A stretch of DNA of 64,000 nucleotides, taken from assembly GCA_014155875.1 (NCBI GenBank), contig JACEFZ010027760.1, positions 2,501 to 66,500 of the forward strand, in the 5' to 3' direction. The notes under the pieces are model-generated. The model worked only from the letters and a program-made list of their open reading frames with translations, ran no database searches and was not told the DNA's origin. Each line of letters starts with the position of its first letter. Position 1 is the stretch's first letter. Source of the stretch: Cepaea nemoralis. Lineage: Eukaryota > Mollusca > Gastropoda > Stylommatophora > Helicidae. Made by a program: the position numbers and the translations under genes. Shown here one piece after another: positions 35,517 through 46,605 of the stretch.

Positions 35517-36334
35517 ATTTCAGTGTGGATGAACAGGCACACCAACAGGAAAGGCCAGATGGCCACATGATGAGAACGCAACTTAACTGTTCACATCCCA
35601 AGTTACCGCAGTCAGTAATAACAGTTTACTTTTCTTGCTTTGCTTCAAGTTTATCAATCGCTATATAGCAGTGATCAGCGCGATACTTAACACACCTGCA
35701 CTGTTTTGTCAAGTCTTGATGGGTTCTGCACAATGTTACCAACAGGTTACGATGGTGGAGAATCATGATCCTTTTGTCTTTAGCCAGGGCAATTGAATGT
35801 GATTGTGCTACATTGTTTCTCTTGTGATTTGAAAGTCGAAATGTATGCATAGTATAACTGTGCGTGCTGTTGGTTTGTCGAGGCTCCTGTCTGTTCCCTT
35901 TTTCATATGGGCAGTGGGGAGCATTTTGTGTGATATTCACTGGCACATGAACGGAGCATAATGGGACGACGCTTTCGAAATGCGCAAAATGGGGGTATTC
36001 TTTCGAGACAAGAACAACTGTGAAGATATTTTTGATAATTCTTGAAATAAATGGTTTCTTTTTCAAGCCCAGAGTTATCGGCCAAAGTATCATTTTTATT
36101 TAGTTCGTTCTCTTTGAACTGAAGAGTAGTCCACAAACTTGCATGAGCACTGAATTTTGCGTGTGGATTAGCTGTCACTATTACCAGCGTCCCTCGCCAT
36201 CAGGCGAACCCATTCCGACTTCAGAGCTACTTGTCTGATATCTCCTGTAGCAGGTCTGAATATCGCTAACACTTTAGTATATCTATGGCGACCGAGCGTC
36301 CAACGTGAAAATATAGTTGTCCATGTGCGAATCT
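35517..36334. other. Unassigned, contains the repeat block shared with 26138-26215
   Basis: A minus-strand open frame (36093-35626, 155 codons) shows no recognised domain. Because part of it (35905-35970) is an interspersed repeat, I do not call it a gene. Confidence 0.4.
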
Positions 36335-36660
36335 GTTAGAATTGAGTTGAGTCAAGAACCGACATAACAGTACTCGGGACATTGCCAGACACGCTCCGTC
36401 CTAATCGTTAACAACAGCGACGTGTCCCAATACTAATGGTACCAGCTGGAATCTGATTATGTTCCATCTAACCTTTCCTGATGGTGTACCTGTTCACCCA
36501 CACTGTACACGTGATACCAAAGTGCCCTGACCACACATGCCTTATCGCTGTACCAAGACCTCACCCAGCGGTGCAGATCTGGCCAATTTGTCCGACAGCT
36601 TGTTTCCCAACACATCAGCATGCTCTGGGGACATAATCCAAGGTTACTCCATATCTTGGA
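36335..36660 (-). mobile_element. RH-C LINE 3' end, degraded
   Basis: The tail GAGTTGAGTC (minus (TCAAC)n) is followed by sequence matching the RH-C C-terminus and RNase H in reverse: GGACATTGCCAGACACGCTCC, TCTGGCCAATTTGTCCGACAG and CATCAGCATGCTCTGGGGAC correspond to CPECCD, ADRLAGS and SPGHAGVLG. Frame is lost. Confidence 0.7.
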
Positions 36661-36915
36661 TTTTAACAATTGATGTTACTTTGAGACAAGGTAAAAGACG
36701 GAATACTAAACAATACAATTACAGATATTTACGGCCCAGCGTAGAAGATTAAATAATTAACCAGACACAGGGTATTATATATTCCATGATTGAAGAGAAA
36801 GACAGAGAAAACATGGGAAAATACCGTCCCTCTGCGGGAGCCATCAGCCACATCTGATAATGGGTGACACTTTGCGATCTATAGCATTTATTGCGTATTG
36901 ATATGTTGGGCACTT
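36661..36915. other. Unassigned
   Basis: No recognised feature. Confidence 0.35.
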
Positions 36916-38700
36916 TATGAAAAGAAATCAACTGGAGGAATTTTTGTCAACTGGCATGATTGAGGGGAAAAGAACACAGGGAAGGCAGAGAAGTGAATGT
37001 CTAGCTGGCTTGACCAAATGACATAATCGAGATAAAAACACATAGTTCATCAGTGAAGTGAATGTCTAGCTGGCTTGACCAAATGACATAATCGAGATAA
37101 AAACACATAGTTCATCAGAGAAGTGAATGTCTAGCTGGCTTGACCAAATGACATAATCGAGATAAAAACACATAGTTCATCAGAGAAGTGAATGTCTAGC
37201 TGGCTTGACCAAATGACATAATCGAGATAAAAACACATAGTTCATCAGAGAAGTGAATGTCTAGCTGGCTTGACCAAATGACATAATCGAGACAAAAAAC
37301 ACATAGTCATCAGAGAAGTGAATGTCTAGCTGGCTTGAACCAAATGACATAATCGGAGATAAAAAACACATAGTTCATCAGAGAAGTGAATGTCTAGCTG
37401 GCTTGACCAAAGACATAATCGAGACAAAAACACATAGTTCATCAGAGAAGTGAATGTCTAGCTGGCTTGACCAAATGACATAATCGAGATAAAAACACAT
37501 AGTTCATCAGAGAAGTGAATGTCTAGCTGGCTTGACCAAATGACATAATCGAGACAAAAACACATAGTTCATCAGAGAAGTGAATGTCTAGCTGGCTTTG
37601 ACCAAATGACATAATCGAGATAAAAAACACATAGTTCATCAGAGAAGTGAATGTCTAGCTGGCTTGACCAAATGACATAATCGAGACAAAAACACATAGT
37701 TCATCAGAGAAGTGAATGTCTAGCTGGCTTGACCAAATGACATAATCGAGACAAAAACACATAGTTCATCAGAGAAGTGAATGTCTAGCTGGCTTGACCA
37801 AATGACATAATCGAGACCAAAAACACATAGTTCATCAGAGAAGTGAATGTCTAGCTGGCTTTGACCAAATGACATAATCGAGATAAAAACACATAGTTCA
37901 TCAGAGAAGTGGAATGTCTAGCTGGCTTGACCAAATGACATAATCGAGACAAAAACACATAGTTCATCAGAGAAGTGAATGTCTAGCTGGCTTGACCAAT
38001 GACATAATCGAGATAAAAACACATAGTTCATCAGAGAAGTGAATGTCTAGCTGGCTTGACCAAACTGACATAATCGAGACAAAAACACATAGTTCATCAG
38101 AGAAGTGAATGTCTAGCTGGCTTGACAAATGAAATAATCGAGATAAAACAACATAGTTCATCAGAGAAGTGAATGTCTAGCTGGCTTGACCAAATGACAT
38201 AATCGAGGACAAAAACACATAAGTTCATCAGAGAAGTGAATGTCTAGCTGGCTTGACCAAATGGACATAATCGAGACCAAAAACACATAGTTTCATCAGA
38301 GAAGTGAATGTCTAGCTGGCTTGACCAAATGACATAATCGAGACTAAAAACACATAGTTCACTCAGAGAAGTGAATGTCTAGCTGGCTTGACCAAATGAC
38401 ATAATCGAGACAAAAACACATAGTTCATCAGAGAGTGAATGTCTAGCTGGCTGACCAAATGACATAATCGAGATAAAAACACATAGTTCATCAGTGAAGT
38501 GAACTGTCTAGCTCTGGCTTGACCAAATGACATAATCGAGATAAAAACACATAGTTCATCAGAGAAGTGAATGTCTAGCTGGCTTGACCAAATGACATAA
38601 TCGAGATAAAAACACATAGTTCATCAGTCACTGCGATGATCGTGTGAGACGGCGAAACATGGCCGCCTAGGCTTGTCGGTATGGCACATGATGAAGATGA
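36916..38700 (+). mobile_element. RTE-b 3' end containing an amplified 65-bp segment
   Basis: The left edge encodes RNQLEEFLSTGMIEGKRTQG, the right edge GDDRVRRRNMAA-like codons then GTCGGTATGGCACATGATGAAGATG. In other copies these are separated by about 75 bp. Here the middle is expanded to about 1.65 kb of tandem repeats. Confidence 0.83.
36990..38630 (+). repeat. 65-bp minisatellite, about 25 units
   Basis: The unit starts GAAGTGAATGTCTAGCTGG and runs through TTGACCAAATGACATAATCG to ACACATAGTTCATCA. Units differ at one position as GAGAT or GAGAC, partly in alternation. Most other differences are single-base insertions or deletions. Because 65 is not a multiple of three, the LINE frame is destroyed. 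Confidence 0.97.
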
Positions 38701-39235
38701 TATTCCACACAACCACACCAACCATCTCAGCCAGCCAAGATGAAAGAGGATTCCTATCTTAGAAGGAGTATGAGGATGTGGAGGACACAGTAGGAAGTTT
38801 GCATCGCCGACATCGCTCCTATCCCCTAGAAAAATATTAAGACTGAGCACATGGAATGTTATATTATGAACATTGTGAAAACAAATATGCTTGAATGTTC
38901 ACACGGAATAGCGCAATAGTAGTCCCTGAAAATTGTAAAGGGATGGTGTTATTGTTAGTTCTTTGGAAAATATCAAGCTTATATTATTTTGGAAAGATTA
39001 ACATTTGCCAGTGACAAGGGATGAACAAACTGGCTTCAGATCCGTTGATCTCGCATGACCAATTAGACACTTGCCATTGGATTTGTGTACTATCAAAGGT
39101 TCTTTACAACATTGATATGGAACTTCTTTGGAAATTGATGAGGCACTTTGTAATCTTACAGAGGAGCATGTATTCAAAAAAGGTATCCTAAACGACATGA
39201 CAATCAAAGTTTCTAATAAGGAAAACCTAACGCAA
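38701..39235. other. Unassigned
   Basis: No gene or repeat recognised. Confidence 0.35.
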
Positions 39236-39570
39236 AAGTGTGATATATGAACAGGAGTGCGACAGGGATGCCTTCTTTAACATAATTATTCTTACCCACT
39301 GTAGATTGGATTACGAAGACACCACTAGCCAGCTACCACCAGAAGTGACATTCAGTGGACCCTGAGAGGGCAGTTGAATTATCTGCGGTCCGCTGAAGAT
39401 ACTTCCCCCCTGTCCCACACACGAATAACACGTAAGAAAACGAATAAACACACTTGATGGAAGATCACTACAGGAGGTATGACGATTCGTTGGGGGAAAA
39501 GACAAAGGTAATGCGAGTAAATCAACCAAGCGATAGTCAGATCTCCCTTGGTGAAACTAAACTTCAATAG
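39236..39570 (+). pseudogene. RTE-type RT fragment, degraded
   Basis: In shifting frames: TGVRQGCLL, VDWITKT, the position of the catalytic box decayed to LRSAEDT, and KTKVMRVNQPSD followed by ISLGETKL. This order is that of RTE-type RT from the VRQGC motif to the KTKVM region. No active site remains. Confidence 0.65.
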
Positions 39571-39584
39571 TGGATTCGGCATAT

Positions 39585-39985
39585 TGTACAGATCCGGTGT
39601 TTGGACAGATCACTGGCACCTTTCCGTCTTGACAAACCATAGTATGTTACACTGTGCTTCAAACAAGGCATAATAACTACTACCCATGGCGAATGCGCTG
39701 GCTCCCTGGCCGAGGGGTTAGCAGATTTCTCCGAAACCCCGAATACTCTCGTGGTTGACGTGAGCTCACGAGAATTGCAAGCGGTTCGAGTCGCACCAGT
39801 GACTTATGAGAGTATGGAGCCGGTCGCTCAGAAAGTCGTTCCGTGCTGATGAGCGTAATCTAGCCTAGGAATCAACATACAGCTGAAAGATACTGATGGT
39901 GACCGCAATATCCTGAAACAGGATATAAACGAGAAAAAAAAATGGCGAATGCGAATGTTATACCACTCCACAGCACAAAACCTAG
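39585..39985 (-). mobile_element. RTE-d 3' end remnant split by a SINE
   Basis: TGGCACCTTTCCGTCTTGAC, TACACTGTGCTTCAAACAAGG and TAATAACTACTACCCATGGC match 40484-40560 in the same orientation. They are interrupted at ATGGCGAATGCG by the SINE 39698-39941 and resume for a short stretch. Confidence 0.65.
39698..39941 (+). mobile_element. Complete tRNA-derived SINE (S1 group) with 12-bp TSD
   Basis: ATGGCGAATGCG at 39686-39697 and 39942-39953 is a perfect TSD. The 244-bp element has an A box TGGCCGAGGGG (39709), a B box GGTTCGAGTCG (39784), the shared centre GCCGGTCGCTCAGAAAG, and an A-rich end (GAGAAAAAAAAA). Transcription by RNA polymerase III is expected from the boxes. Confidence 0.88.
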
Positions 39986-40460
39986 GCTGAATTATAGAGA
40001 CCATGTATTGCATATTGCAGTATGATCCCTTTCTCGGCCTGCCTAGTTTACTCCAGTGGCAAGGTAACACCAATACGTCTGGAACAAGGCAAGCTGTACA
40101 AGCGCCGGATCCGCAAAGAAATGCTCTAACTGTCCGTCTGTCGGAGCTTCGATCATAGACTAGTTGGTGACCAAGGCTTAGTGCATCTCCTCGAAATAGG
40201 ATTAGGCTTTCACCCTCCCAATTGCACCCCTACGCCCCAAGCCGGTATCCGAATGTGAGGTTTCGGGTTTGGTGAGCGCAGCCCAACATCCGGTGCGAAT
40301 TGTAAGCAGGCTGTACTGTCTACCGTCATACTGTTAATTAGTATGCTTCCAAATCGCCCTTAGCTGTGTTTCGAATGCGGTATGCGAGATTACAAATTGT
40401 GTCTGTAACGTCTTATTCACTAAGCCATATAGTAGCTCAGATATATCTAACTAAAACTTG
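39986..40460. repeat. Unclassified interspersed repeat, copy 1
   Basis: Ordered matches to 59152-59560 in the same orientation: GATCC...CTCGGCCTGC...TAGTTTACTCCA, AAAGAAATGCTCTAACTGTCC, TCGGAGCTTCGATC, GACCAAGGCTTAG, GGGTTTGGTGAGCGC and GTACTGTCTACCGTC. No ORF, TIR or pol III box is seen. Confidence 0.7.
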
Positions 40461-40479
40461 ACAAGGGGGTGAACAGATA

Positions 40480-40905
40480 GTCTTGGCACCTTTCCGTCTT
40501 AACAGACGATAGTTTGGTACATTGTGCTTCAAAAAGGCTTAATAACTACAACCCATGGCGGTGGCGAATGTGGCTGATAAGGTCAATTCGCGCTGTAAAT
40601 GTTCGTCCACAGTGGATGCATGTGAACACACGGTCATTTCCACCATTATGCACCATCTTACATCTCTCACGCTCTGTGTATAATTTGTCTGCAATAATTT
40701 TCTCCTTTGTCTTTATTCCATTTCTGATAGTTGTCCTCCATGCAACACGTTCAGCGGCGACTTGCTCCCAATGTGCAAGAACAGACAGTGCTATTAAAAT
40801 AAGAATGCAAATGGCATGAGGAGATATCATAACCCAACAGAGTTTTGAAACACTGTAATCCCTTAGTGAATGTAAACACAGACGCCGCAATCAATCTGTG
40901 GCACG
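40480..40905 (-). pseudogene. RTE-d C-terminal fragment with C2H2 zinc finger
   Basis: The minus frame (40890-40546, 114 codons) contains SVLAHWEQVAAERVAWRTTI, then the finger FTCIHCGRTFTARIDLISHI ending RHRHGL. C-x2-C and the two His positions are intact. The preceding region resembles the C-terminal tail of RTE-type elements, and the same finger in a different copy (29540-30100) points to a repeat, not a host transcription factor. Confidence 0.65.
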
Positions 40906-41359
40906 ATTTATTGTCTGGCATATTTCGCTGCATCTCATCAAGTGAATACCGTAGAGTTACACGTCATATGAAATTAATAAATGAATAATACACGAAATTT
41001 GTGGAACTAAACACGAGAAGTAAATCTAATATCAAGCACAGAAGATTTACCTTTAACGTCAAATCAGTGCTGGTGTCTTGATCTCAAACATGGAGAAGAT
41101 TAAACAATTACAAATAAACTACCAACATGCATTAACTAGTATCTGTGCAGACAAGGACAACAACGGTATCACTCATCACTAAAGCCGAGTCAACAGAGAG
41201 AACAAAACCAATATTACGCCACAAGAAGTGAGGGGAAACCCCTGGCAATGGATAGAACTCACACTGAGATATTGTGAATTGTATGACTTCAAAATCATAT
41301 GGGAGGACAGTAGATGGCAAAAAGCAGACTAACTTGGCATGTGGGTGTTACAAGGCAGA
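40906..41359. other. Unassigned
   Basis: No recognised gene or repeat. Confidence 0.35.
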
Positions 41360-41361
41360 TA

Positions 41362-41914
41362 CGAGGGGGATTTGCGAGAACACCCTTAAAGTGTGATATA
41401 AACCACATTAACCATGCCATTGTCTTGTAACCTGTCAATACTGTTATTAAGAATGCCAAGCACGTGACATCACGGTGTATACGAACATGGTAACGTCACA
41501 AGGATATTTTACAGATGGCCGCCCCACTTTTGATATGCACCAAATGAGGAGCGGCGTTCTGTTATCCGTCTTTTATCAGTGAGCTGGTGAAACATATAAA
41601 CATTCATCGGCGAATTAAGGTCCAGTATGGTGATGCATGTCTGCCAGTCCAGCAAGTGTATGAGTGGAGTCGGAAGTTTTAAAGCGGCGTGAATTCTGTG
41701 ACAGACTGTTCATAGTCGTGTCATTCACACGGAGACGTGACACCAAAGTCGATTTTTGTTACAGGAATCCAAACACTTTATCGGTGCTGGAGGATTTAAC
41801 ATTCAACACAGTGGTAACTACGAAATATGATTCATGTGTACTTTACTTTTTCAGAATATATTCACCTCAAAATAACAATAAAAACAGTTAAGGTTTTTAT
41901 TTGGAGCCCCCTCA
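41362..41914 (+). mobile_element. Internally deleted mariner-type element
   Basis: The ends CGAGGGGGATTTGCG and (reverse complement) TGAGGGGGCTCCAAA are imperfect TIRs with TA on both sides (41360-41361, 41915-41916). Inside, 41575-41700 encodes a transposase N-terminal helix-turn-helix, HINIHRRIKVQYGDACLPVQ then VYEWSRKF, typical of mariner/SETMAR-like transposases, followed by degraded GVNSVTD. The catalytic domain is missing. 553 bp against about 1.3 kb expected. Confidence 0.75.
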
Positions 41915-42069
41915 TATAGGCATTTTATTGCTTCTATCAGTGCGCGTGGGTTATTATATAACACCTGCTTTCATTTTACAAGTAAAAAAACGAGTTCAAG
42001 GTAGGTCACAGATGTGTACCTTTACATACACGAGTACTTTTAGATATACGAAACAATGTATTTGATTTA

Positions 42070-42270
42070 ACTGTAGCAGTCAACCCCAGAATGTTTTGGC
42101 TGTTCGGATTCCTGAGCAAGTTTACGTTCAGTAGTTTGCCAGTGTTTTCTGAACGACCGGCACCCATACCATTTAATAAAAAATCAACGCAAGGCTGTCT
42201 GCTGCTAAATCGTCCGCAGCTGTGTTTCGAACGCGGCTACGGAATTACGAACTGCGTCCATAAGTAATGC
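42070..42270 (-). mobile_element. S1 SINE
   Basis: Reverse of the S1 consensus: CAGTCAACCCCAGAATGTTTTG, TTCAGTAGTTTGCCAGTG, CTGAACGACCGGCACCCATACC and TGTGTTTCGAACGCGGCTACG. The head side ends near 42265. Confidence 0.75.
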
Positions 42271-42295
42271 GCCCTGACTAACGTTACCTAAACCA

Positions 42296-42645
42296 ATTAA
42301 ACTACAATGGTAACGCGTATTGCTCGAATCAGAAATGAAGAAATCAGGACTAAAGTGGGGGTTACAGCTGCACTAGATTTTATTAGAAGGCAGCAAGTCA
42401 AATGGTTTGACCATGCAAGTAGGTTACCAGTCAACAGCATACCACAACTAGCAATGATGTACAGACCAGATGGAAACAGAGGAAGAGCTGACCACGTAAA
42501 CGTTGGACGGAAGGAATAGCAGAGTCCATGGGAATATCGATACATGAAGCCCATAAGCGGGCACTCTCCCGCTGTTTATACTTCACCTGGACACCGCAAG
42601 GTACAAGAGGAACATGATGAGATGAGATGATGAGATGAGATGTAT
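42296..42645 (+). mobile_element. RTE-c LINE 3' end
   Basis: Encodes RIRNEEIRTKVGVTAALDFI, QQVKWFDHASRLPVNSI, MMYRPDGNRGR, then frame errors, and ends in (GATGA)n at 42616-42641. Closely similar to 62020-62330. Confidence 0.85.
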
Positions 42646-42959
42646 TGTTCAAATGTACAGATGTATTAAACGAATTGTGCATGTACGGATAACAGACACT
42701 CCATATGTGAACATACCTGTGACTGTGATTTAATTGTTTCATCTAAAGTATTATTCATTTATTCACTTCATGTGTATGTACCTGACGAGATGCAGTGAAA
42801 TATGCCAGGCAATAAATCCTGCAACATATTGTTTGTGATTTTTGTGTGTAAATTGTTAGATTTAGACGTCACAATAATCGGCCTGTGGTGAAGCAGTCCA
42901 CGATGTGAACTTCTGACACTGTTCTGAATCATTTCTGTGATTTTAGCAATTTGTTGCTG

Positions 42960-43368
42960 ACTTTCAGGTTAGCTCACTGGAAACCGGGATTATGATAACT
43001 GACATTGAGCATAACCTACGATGGGTAGCGTTGTGGTATTCTGTTGTGATAATTTGGTGTGTCCAGTGTGTGCCGCGTGGTTACACACCCGCTTCACACG
43101 CGTGATCCGGGACTGTTCCCGGATCCGGTCAGGGATGTGCACTACTGACGAGCTCAAATGAGGGCGAAACTCGAGTTTAGTGCTTCCATATTGGCGTGGA
43201 TAGGCCTTAGGTTCATACCGGAATGCGATCAGCGTTGCCAGTAGTGGGTTGTGCTCAATATTTAAACTGACATTCAGTTTAGTTCATTGGGCAGTGATGT
43301 TATGATAACTGACATTCAGGTCATTGGGCACTAGGATTATGATAACTGATTTTCAGTTTAGTTCATCC
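42960..43368 (+). repeat. Three copies of a ~50-bp motif
   Basis: Variants of CATTGGGCAGTGATGTTATG plus ATAACTGACATTCAG occur at about 42965-43008, 43280-43318 and 43319-43367, the last two in tandem. The 43057-43260 interval between them is unassigned. Confidence 0.7.
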
Positions 43369-43371
43369 TTG

Positions 43372-43397
43372 CTGTGGTGGTGGTGGTGGTAGTGGTT

Positions 43398-43480
<83 letters not shown>

Positions 43481-43560
43481 AGTAGTAGTAGTCGTAGTAG
43501 TAGTAGTACTGGTCTTCTTCTTCTTCTTCTTCTTCTTCTTCTTCTTCTTCTTCTTTTACT
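43372..43560. repeat. (GTA)n then (CTT)n trinucleotide arrays
   Basis: GTGGTGGTA passes into GTAGTAGTA (43398-43510), then CTTCTTCTT (43513-43555). The poly-Val, poly-Phe and poly-Leu frames are artefacts. Confidence 0.97.
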
Positions 43561-43779
43561 TCTTTTTCTCCTCATACTCATCGTCCTTCTCCGCTGACGC
43601 GTATAATCAAGATTAGCATACTGATAAGCCTATAGAAGTGGAAAGAAGCGAGTGAACACCTCAAACAATGGATTTCTAATAGGAAACAATAACAACAACA
43701 ACAACAACAACCGTTTACCGCTGTGCTTCCTTTAATCTCAAACACAGTAAGCTGCCTTAAGGAATATTATGCTCTTTTT

Positions 43780-45400
43780 ATACACCTGAGTGGTCATACG
43801 TGGTCAGATTATGTGAAAGACCTTTATGATGATACAAGAGAAGAACAATATGATCATCGGAATAATAATGAAGGACCATCAATTTTGAAGATAGAAGTTC
43901 AGAATGCTCTTAACCATATGGAAACTGGCAAGACCCCGGGTACAGATAACATCACAGTAGAAATGATCAATGCCTTAGAAGAATATGGAATAGACCAAGT
44001 CACCAGACTGCTGAACACAATAAACTATACTGGAGATATACCTCCTGAATTATGTAATTCTATATTTATTGCAATCCCGAAGAAATCAGGAGCCATGGAA
44101 TGCGATCAACATAGAACAATTAGTATAATGAGCCACATCACGAAGATTCTGCTGAGAATTATCATGCAAAGAGTTAGGAAGAAAATACAACCCTGAAATA
44201 GGAGAAGAACAATGTGGGTTTGTAGAAGGCAAGGGCTACAGTAAATGCTGTGTATATACTGAGAACAGTAATTGAGCGTTCTATAGAAGTAAACAAAGAT
44301 CTATATCTTTGCTTTATTGACTACACAAAGGCTTTCGATAAAGTGAGACATGTCGACATGATAAGATGCTTGAAGATCTACAAATTGATGGAAAAGACCT
44401 TAGACTTGTAAAAAACATATATTGGAAACAATAAGCTGCCATCAGAATTGATAATGATGTAAGTCAATATCAGCCTATTAAAAGAGGTGTGAGAAAGGGA
44501 TGTGTAATGTCTCCAGATATTTTTTCCCTGTACAGTGAAAATATATTCAGAAATATAGAAGATATGGAAGGAATCAACATTGGGGGACGATACATCAATA
44601 ACATTAGATATGCAGATGATACAGTCTTGATTGCAGACAATGAACAGGACGTGCAAAATTTAGTAGATGCGGTTGTTGCACACAGTGAACAACTAGGGTT
44701 AGAACTGAATATTAAGAAGACACAGATTATGGTCGTCACTGGGAAGAAGGAAATACCACAATGTGATATACGAGTAGATGGGCATATTCTTAATCAAGTG
44801 AATAGATACTGTTATCTCGGCACAGTCATAACATCTGATGGGAGATGCCTTGAAGAGATTAGAACTAGAATTGCCATTGCGAAGGTAGCCTTTTGCAAGA
44901 TGAAAAACATACTGACCAATAAAAAGATATCAATTGAAACGAGAAAAAGAGTGTTGAGGTGCTACATAGAACCTATACTTTTGTATGGACGTGAAGCGTG
45001 GACAATAAGCAGTCAAGCTGAAAAACAGCTAATGGCTGTGGAAATGTGGTTTCTGAGGAAAATGCAAAGAATACCATGGACAGATAGAAAAACCAACGAA
45101 CAAGTCCTTGAAAAAACAAATGAAGATCGTAAACTGATTAGAGACATTAGACGTAGACAGTCAAAATTTTTTGGGCATGTTATGAGAATAAGTGAATTGG
45201 AGAACTTGGTGAAAACTGGCAAGATCGAAGGGAAGAGACCAAGAGGAAGACCGAGAAGTAAATACCTGGATGGATGGCCACATGGCATGGTCGAGACAGG
45301 AACACGGAGCTGATCCACGACTCTGGTGATCGAGTGAGATGGCAGAACATGACCGCCCACGCTTACCGGCATGGCACATGATAGAAGGATACACCTGAGT
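43780..45400 (+). mobile_element. RTE-b LINE, uninterrupted 5'-truncated copy, 12-bp TSD
   Basis: ATACACCTGAGT at 43780-43791 and 45389-45400 is a perfect TSD. The 1,597-bp insert runs from the linker before RT to the CATGGCACATGATAG end. It serves here as the reference for the split RTE-b copy at 31422-35516. Confidence 0.93.
43792..45313 (+). pseudogene. RTE-b reverse transcriptase, frameshifted
   Basis: The first part (to 44196) has KDLYDDTREEQYDHR, GKTPGTDNITVEMINALEEY, PPELCNSIFIAIPKKSG and CDQHRTISIMSHITKILLRI. Frames break between 44196 and 44489, where GFVEGKG and LCFIDYTKAFDKVRH-like pieces are readable. From 44489, 274 codons hold RKGCVMSPDIFSLY, catalytic NNIRYADDTVLIADNEQD, MVVTGKKEIPQCDIRVDG, YIEPILLYGREAWTISS and a basic KIEGKRPRGRPRSKYLDG end. 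The catalytic box is intact, but the frameshifts make it inactive. Confidence 0.9.
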
Positions 45401-45589
45401 TAGGTATGCGCGTAGAATTGCAACGTAGAATTGACAATGTGTTGATCATATGTAATCATGCTGTAAACAGGGTGACTGCAGTTATGTTGTATATATCGTT
45501 GAGTACAGTAGACTTATTATTAGTAATCAGGAAGAATTTAATTCTTTGCAATCATAATCTTATGGTTCCTACCCATGGAGAAGTAGTAG

Positions 45590-45698
45590 AATGAAGAAGA
45601 AAATGAAGGCGAAGAAGAAGAAGAAGAAGAAGAAGAAGAAGAAGAAGAAGAAGAAGAAGAAGAAGAAGAAGAAGAAGAAGAAGAAGAAGAAGAAGAAG

Positions 45699-45751
<53 letters not shown>

Positions 45752-45810
45752 CTAAAGCAACAATAACAAGAACAAGAAAAAAGAAAGAAACACCACAAAA
45801 AGAAGAAGAA
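45590..45810. repeat. (GAA)n then (CAA)n trinucleotide arrays
   Basis: About 27 GAA units (45615-45700) are followed by about 17 CAA units (45700-45752), then degenerate AAGAAC. Confidence 0.97.
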
Positions 45811-46427
45811 TGTATAAAGAGTTTTAGCTTACAGATAGCTTCGGATATAAAGCCAGATTACCCACTGGATGTGTATATTTCCACACATTCTACATTTCAC
45901 GTCAACAAGCAGATGAAATGACCCCTTTTTATGATTATACCTTCGACAAATATCCCACATCTAGGCCACAACCTGGTCTCCTGTCTTTGAATCTCGACCT
46001 TTTCTGAAAAGCCGCTAATTTTAATTGCTTCTTGGCGCCAAGCTAACAGGCGACTTTTATTTATTGCCACAATATGTCTGACCACAGAAGAGAATAATTT
46101 AATTGTGCCGGGAAGCCACAACTGCGTATATCAATAAACAAATAGATATATCGTTCATCTATGTTTCCAAGTGTCTGTCTGTGTAAGATAACGTTGTACT
46201 TGTATATCGTCATCACAACGTGCCATCTCCGTAATGAAGGTCGGATGCTCGCATTCGTTTATTACAGTGCATGCCTTGATGTTGTCTAATCACACGTAGC
46301 CGTGTCTTCTTCTTGCAGACTTCCCTGCCTTGATTCTTCTAGCACATGCTTAAATAACTGTATGTATCTCTTTATATGGCAGGTCTAGCTGAAATTTTTT
46401 TACCTTGATCTCAAGCGGTGGTGTGGT
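45811..46427. other. Unassigned
   Basis: No recognised gene or repeat. Confidence 0.35.
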
Positions 46428-46605
46428 AATGGTTAGAAGTAGGTGACTAGTGAACATCGGTCTTATCACACTCCGGACAAGTCAGTAGGTGCTCCACCCT
46501 TTTCCTTAACATCTCCGCCGGAGTATATTGTCTAAACCTACCACCTATTACAGTTAGAAGAAGAGATCTTCTCATAGTTTTGGTTTTCAGATCATTTAGG
46601 ATACA
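46428..46605 (-). pseudogene. C-terminus of another RNase H-type LINE
   Basis: On the minus strand: GGRFRQYTPAEMLRKRVEHL followed by LTCPECDKTDVH and a stop. The EHLLTCPEC motif is the same signature as EHLWTCPEC in RH-B and RLWECPEC in RH-C, with a different surrounding sequence, so this is a further family or subfamily. Only about 50 codons survive. Confidence 0.6.

Noticed and set aside
35626..36093. 155-codon minus-strand ORF as a host gene
   Set aside because: No domain, and part of it is an interspersed repeat block shared with 26138-26215.
36990..38630. CRISPR-like or centromeric satellite array
   Set aside because: Units are contiguous without spacers and are derived from an RTE-b 3' end, so neither applies.
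40546..40890. Host C2H2 zinc-finger gene
   Set aside because: The same finger and 3' sequence recur at 29540-30100, and the surroundings are retroelement remnants.
43363..43616. Poly-Val, poly-Leu and poly-Phe frames; also 45538-45798 poly-Ser/Phe/Cys
   Set aside because: Trinucleotide microsatellites.
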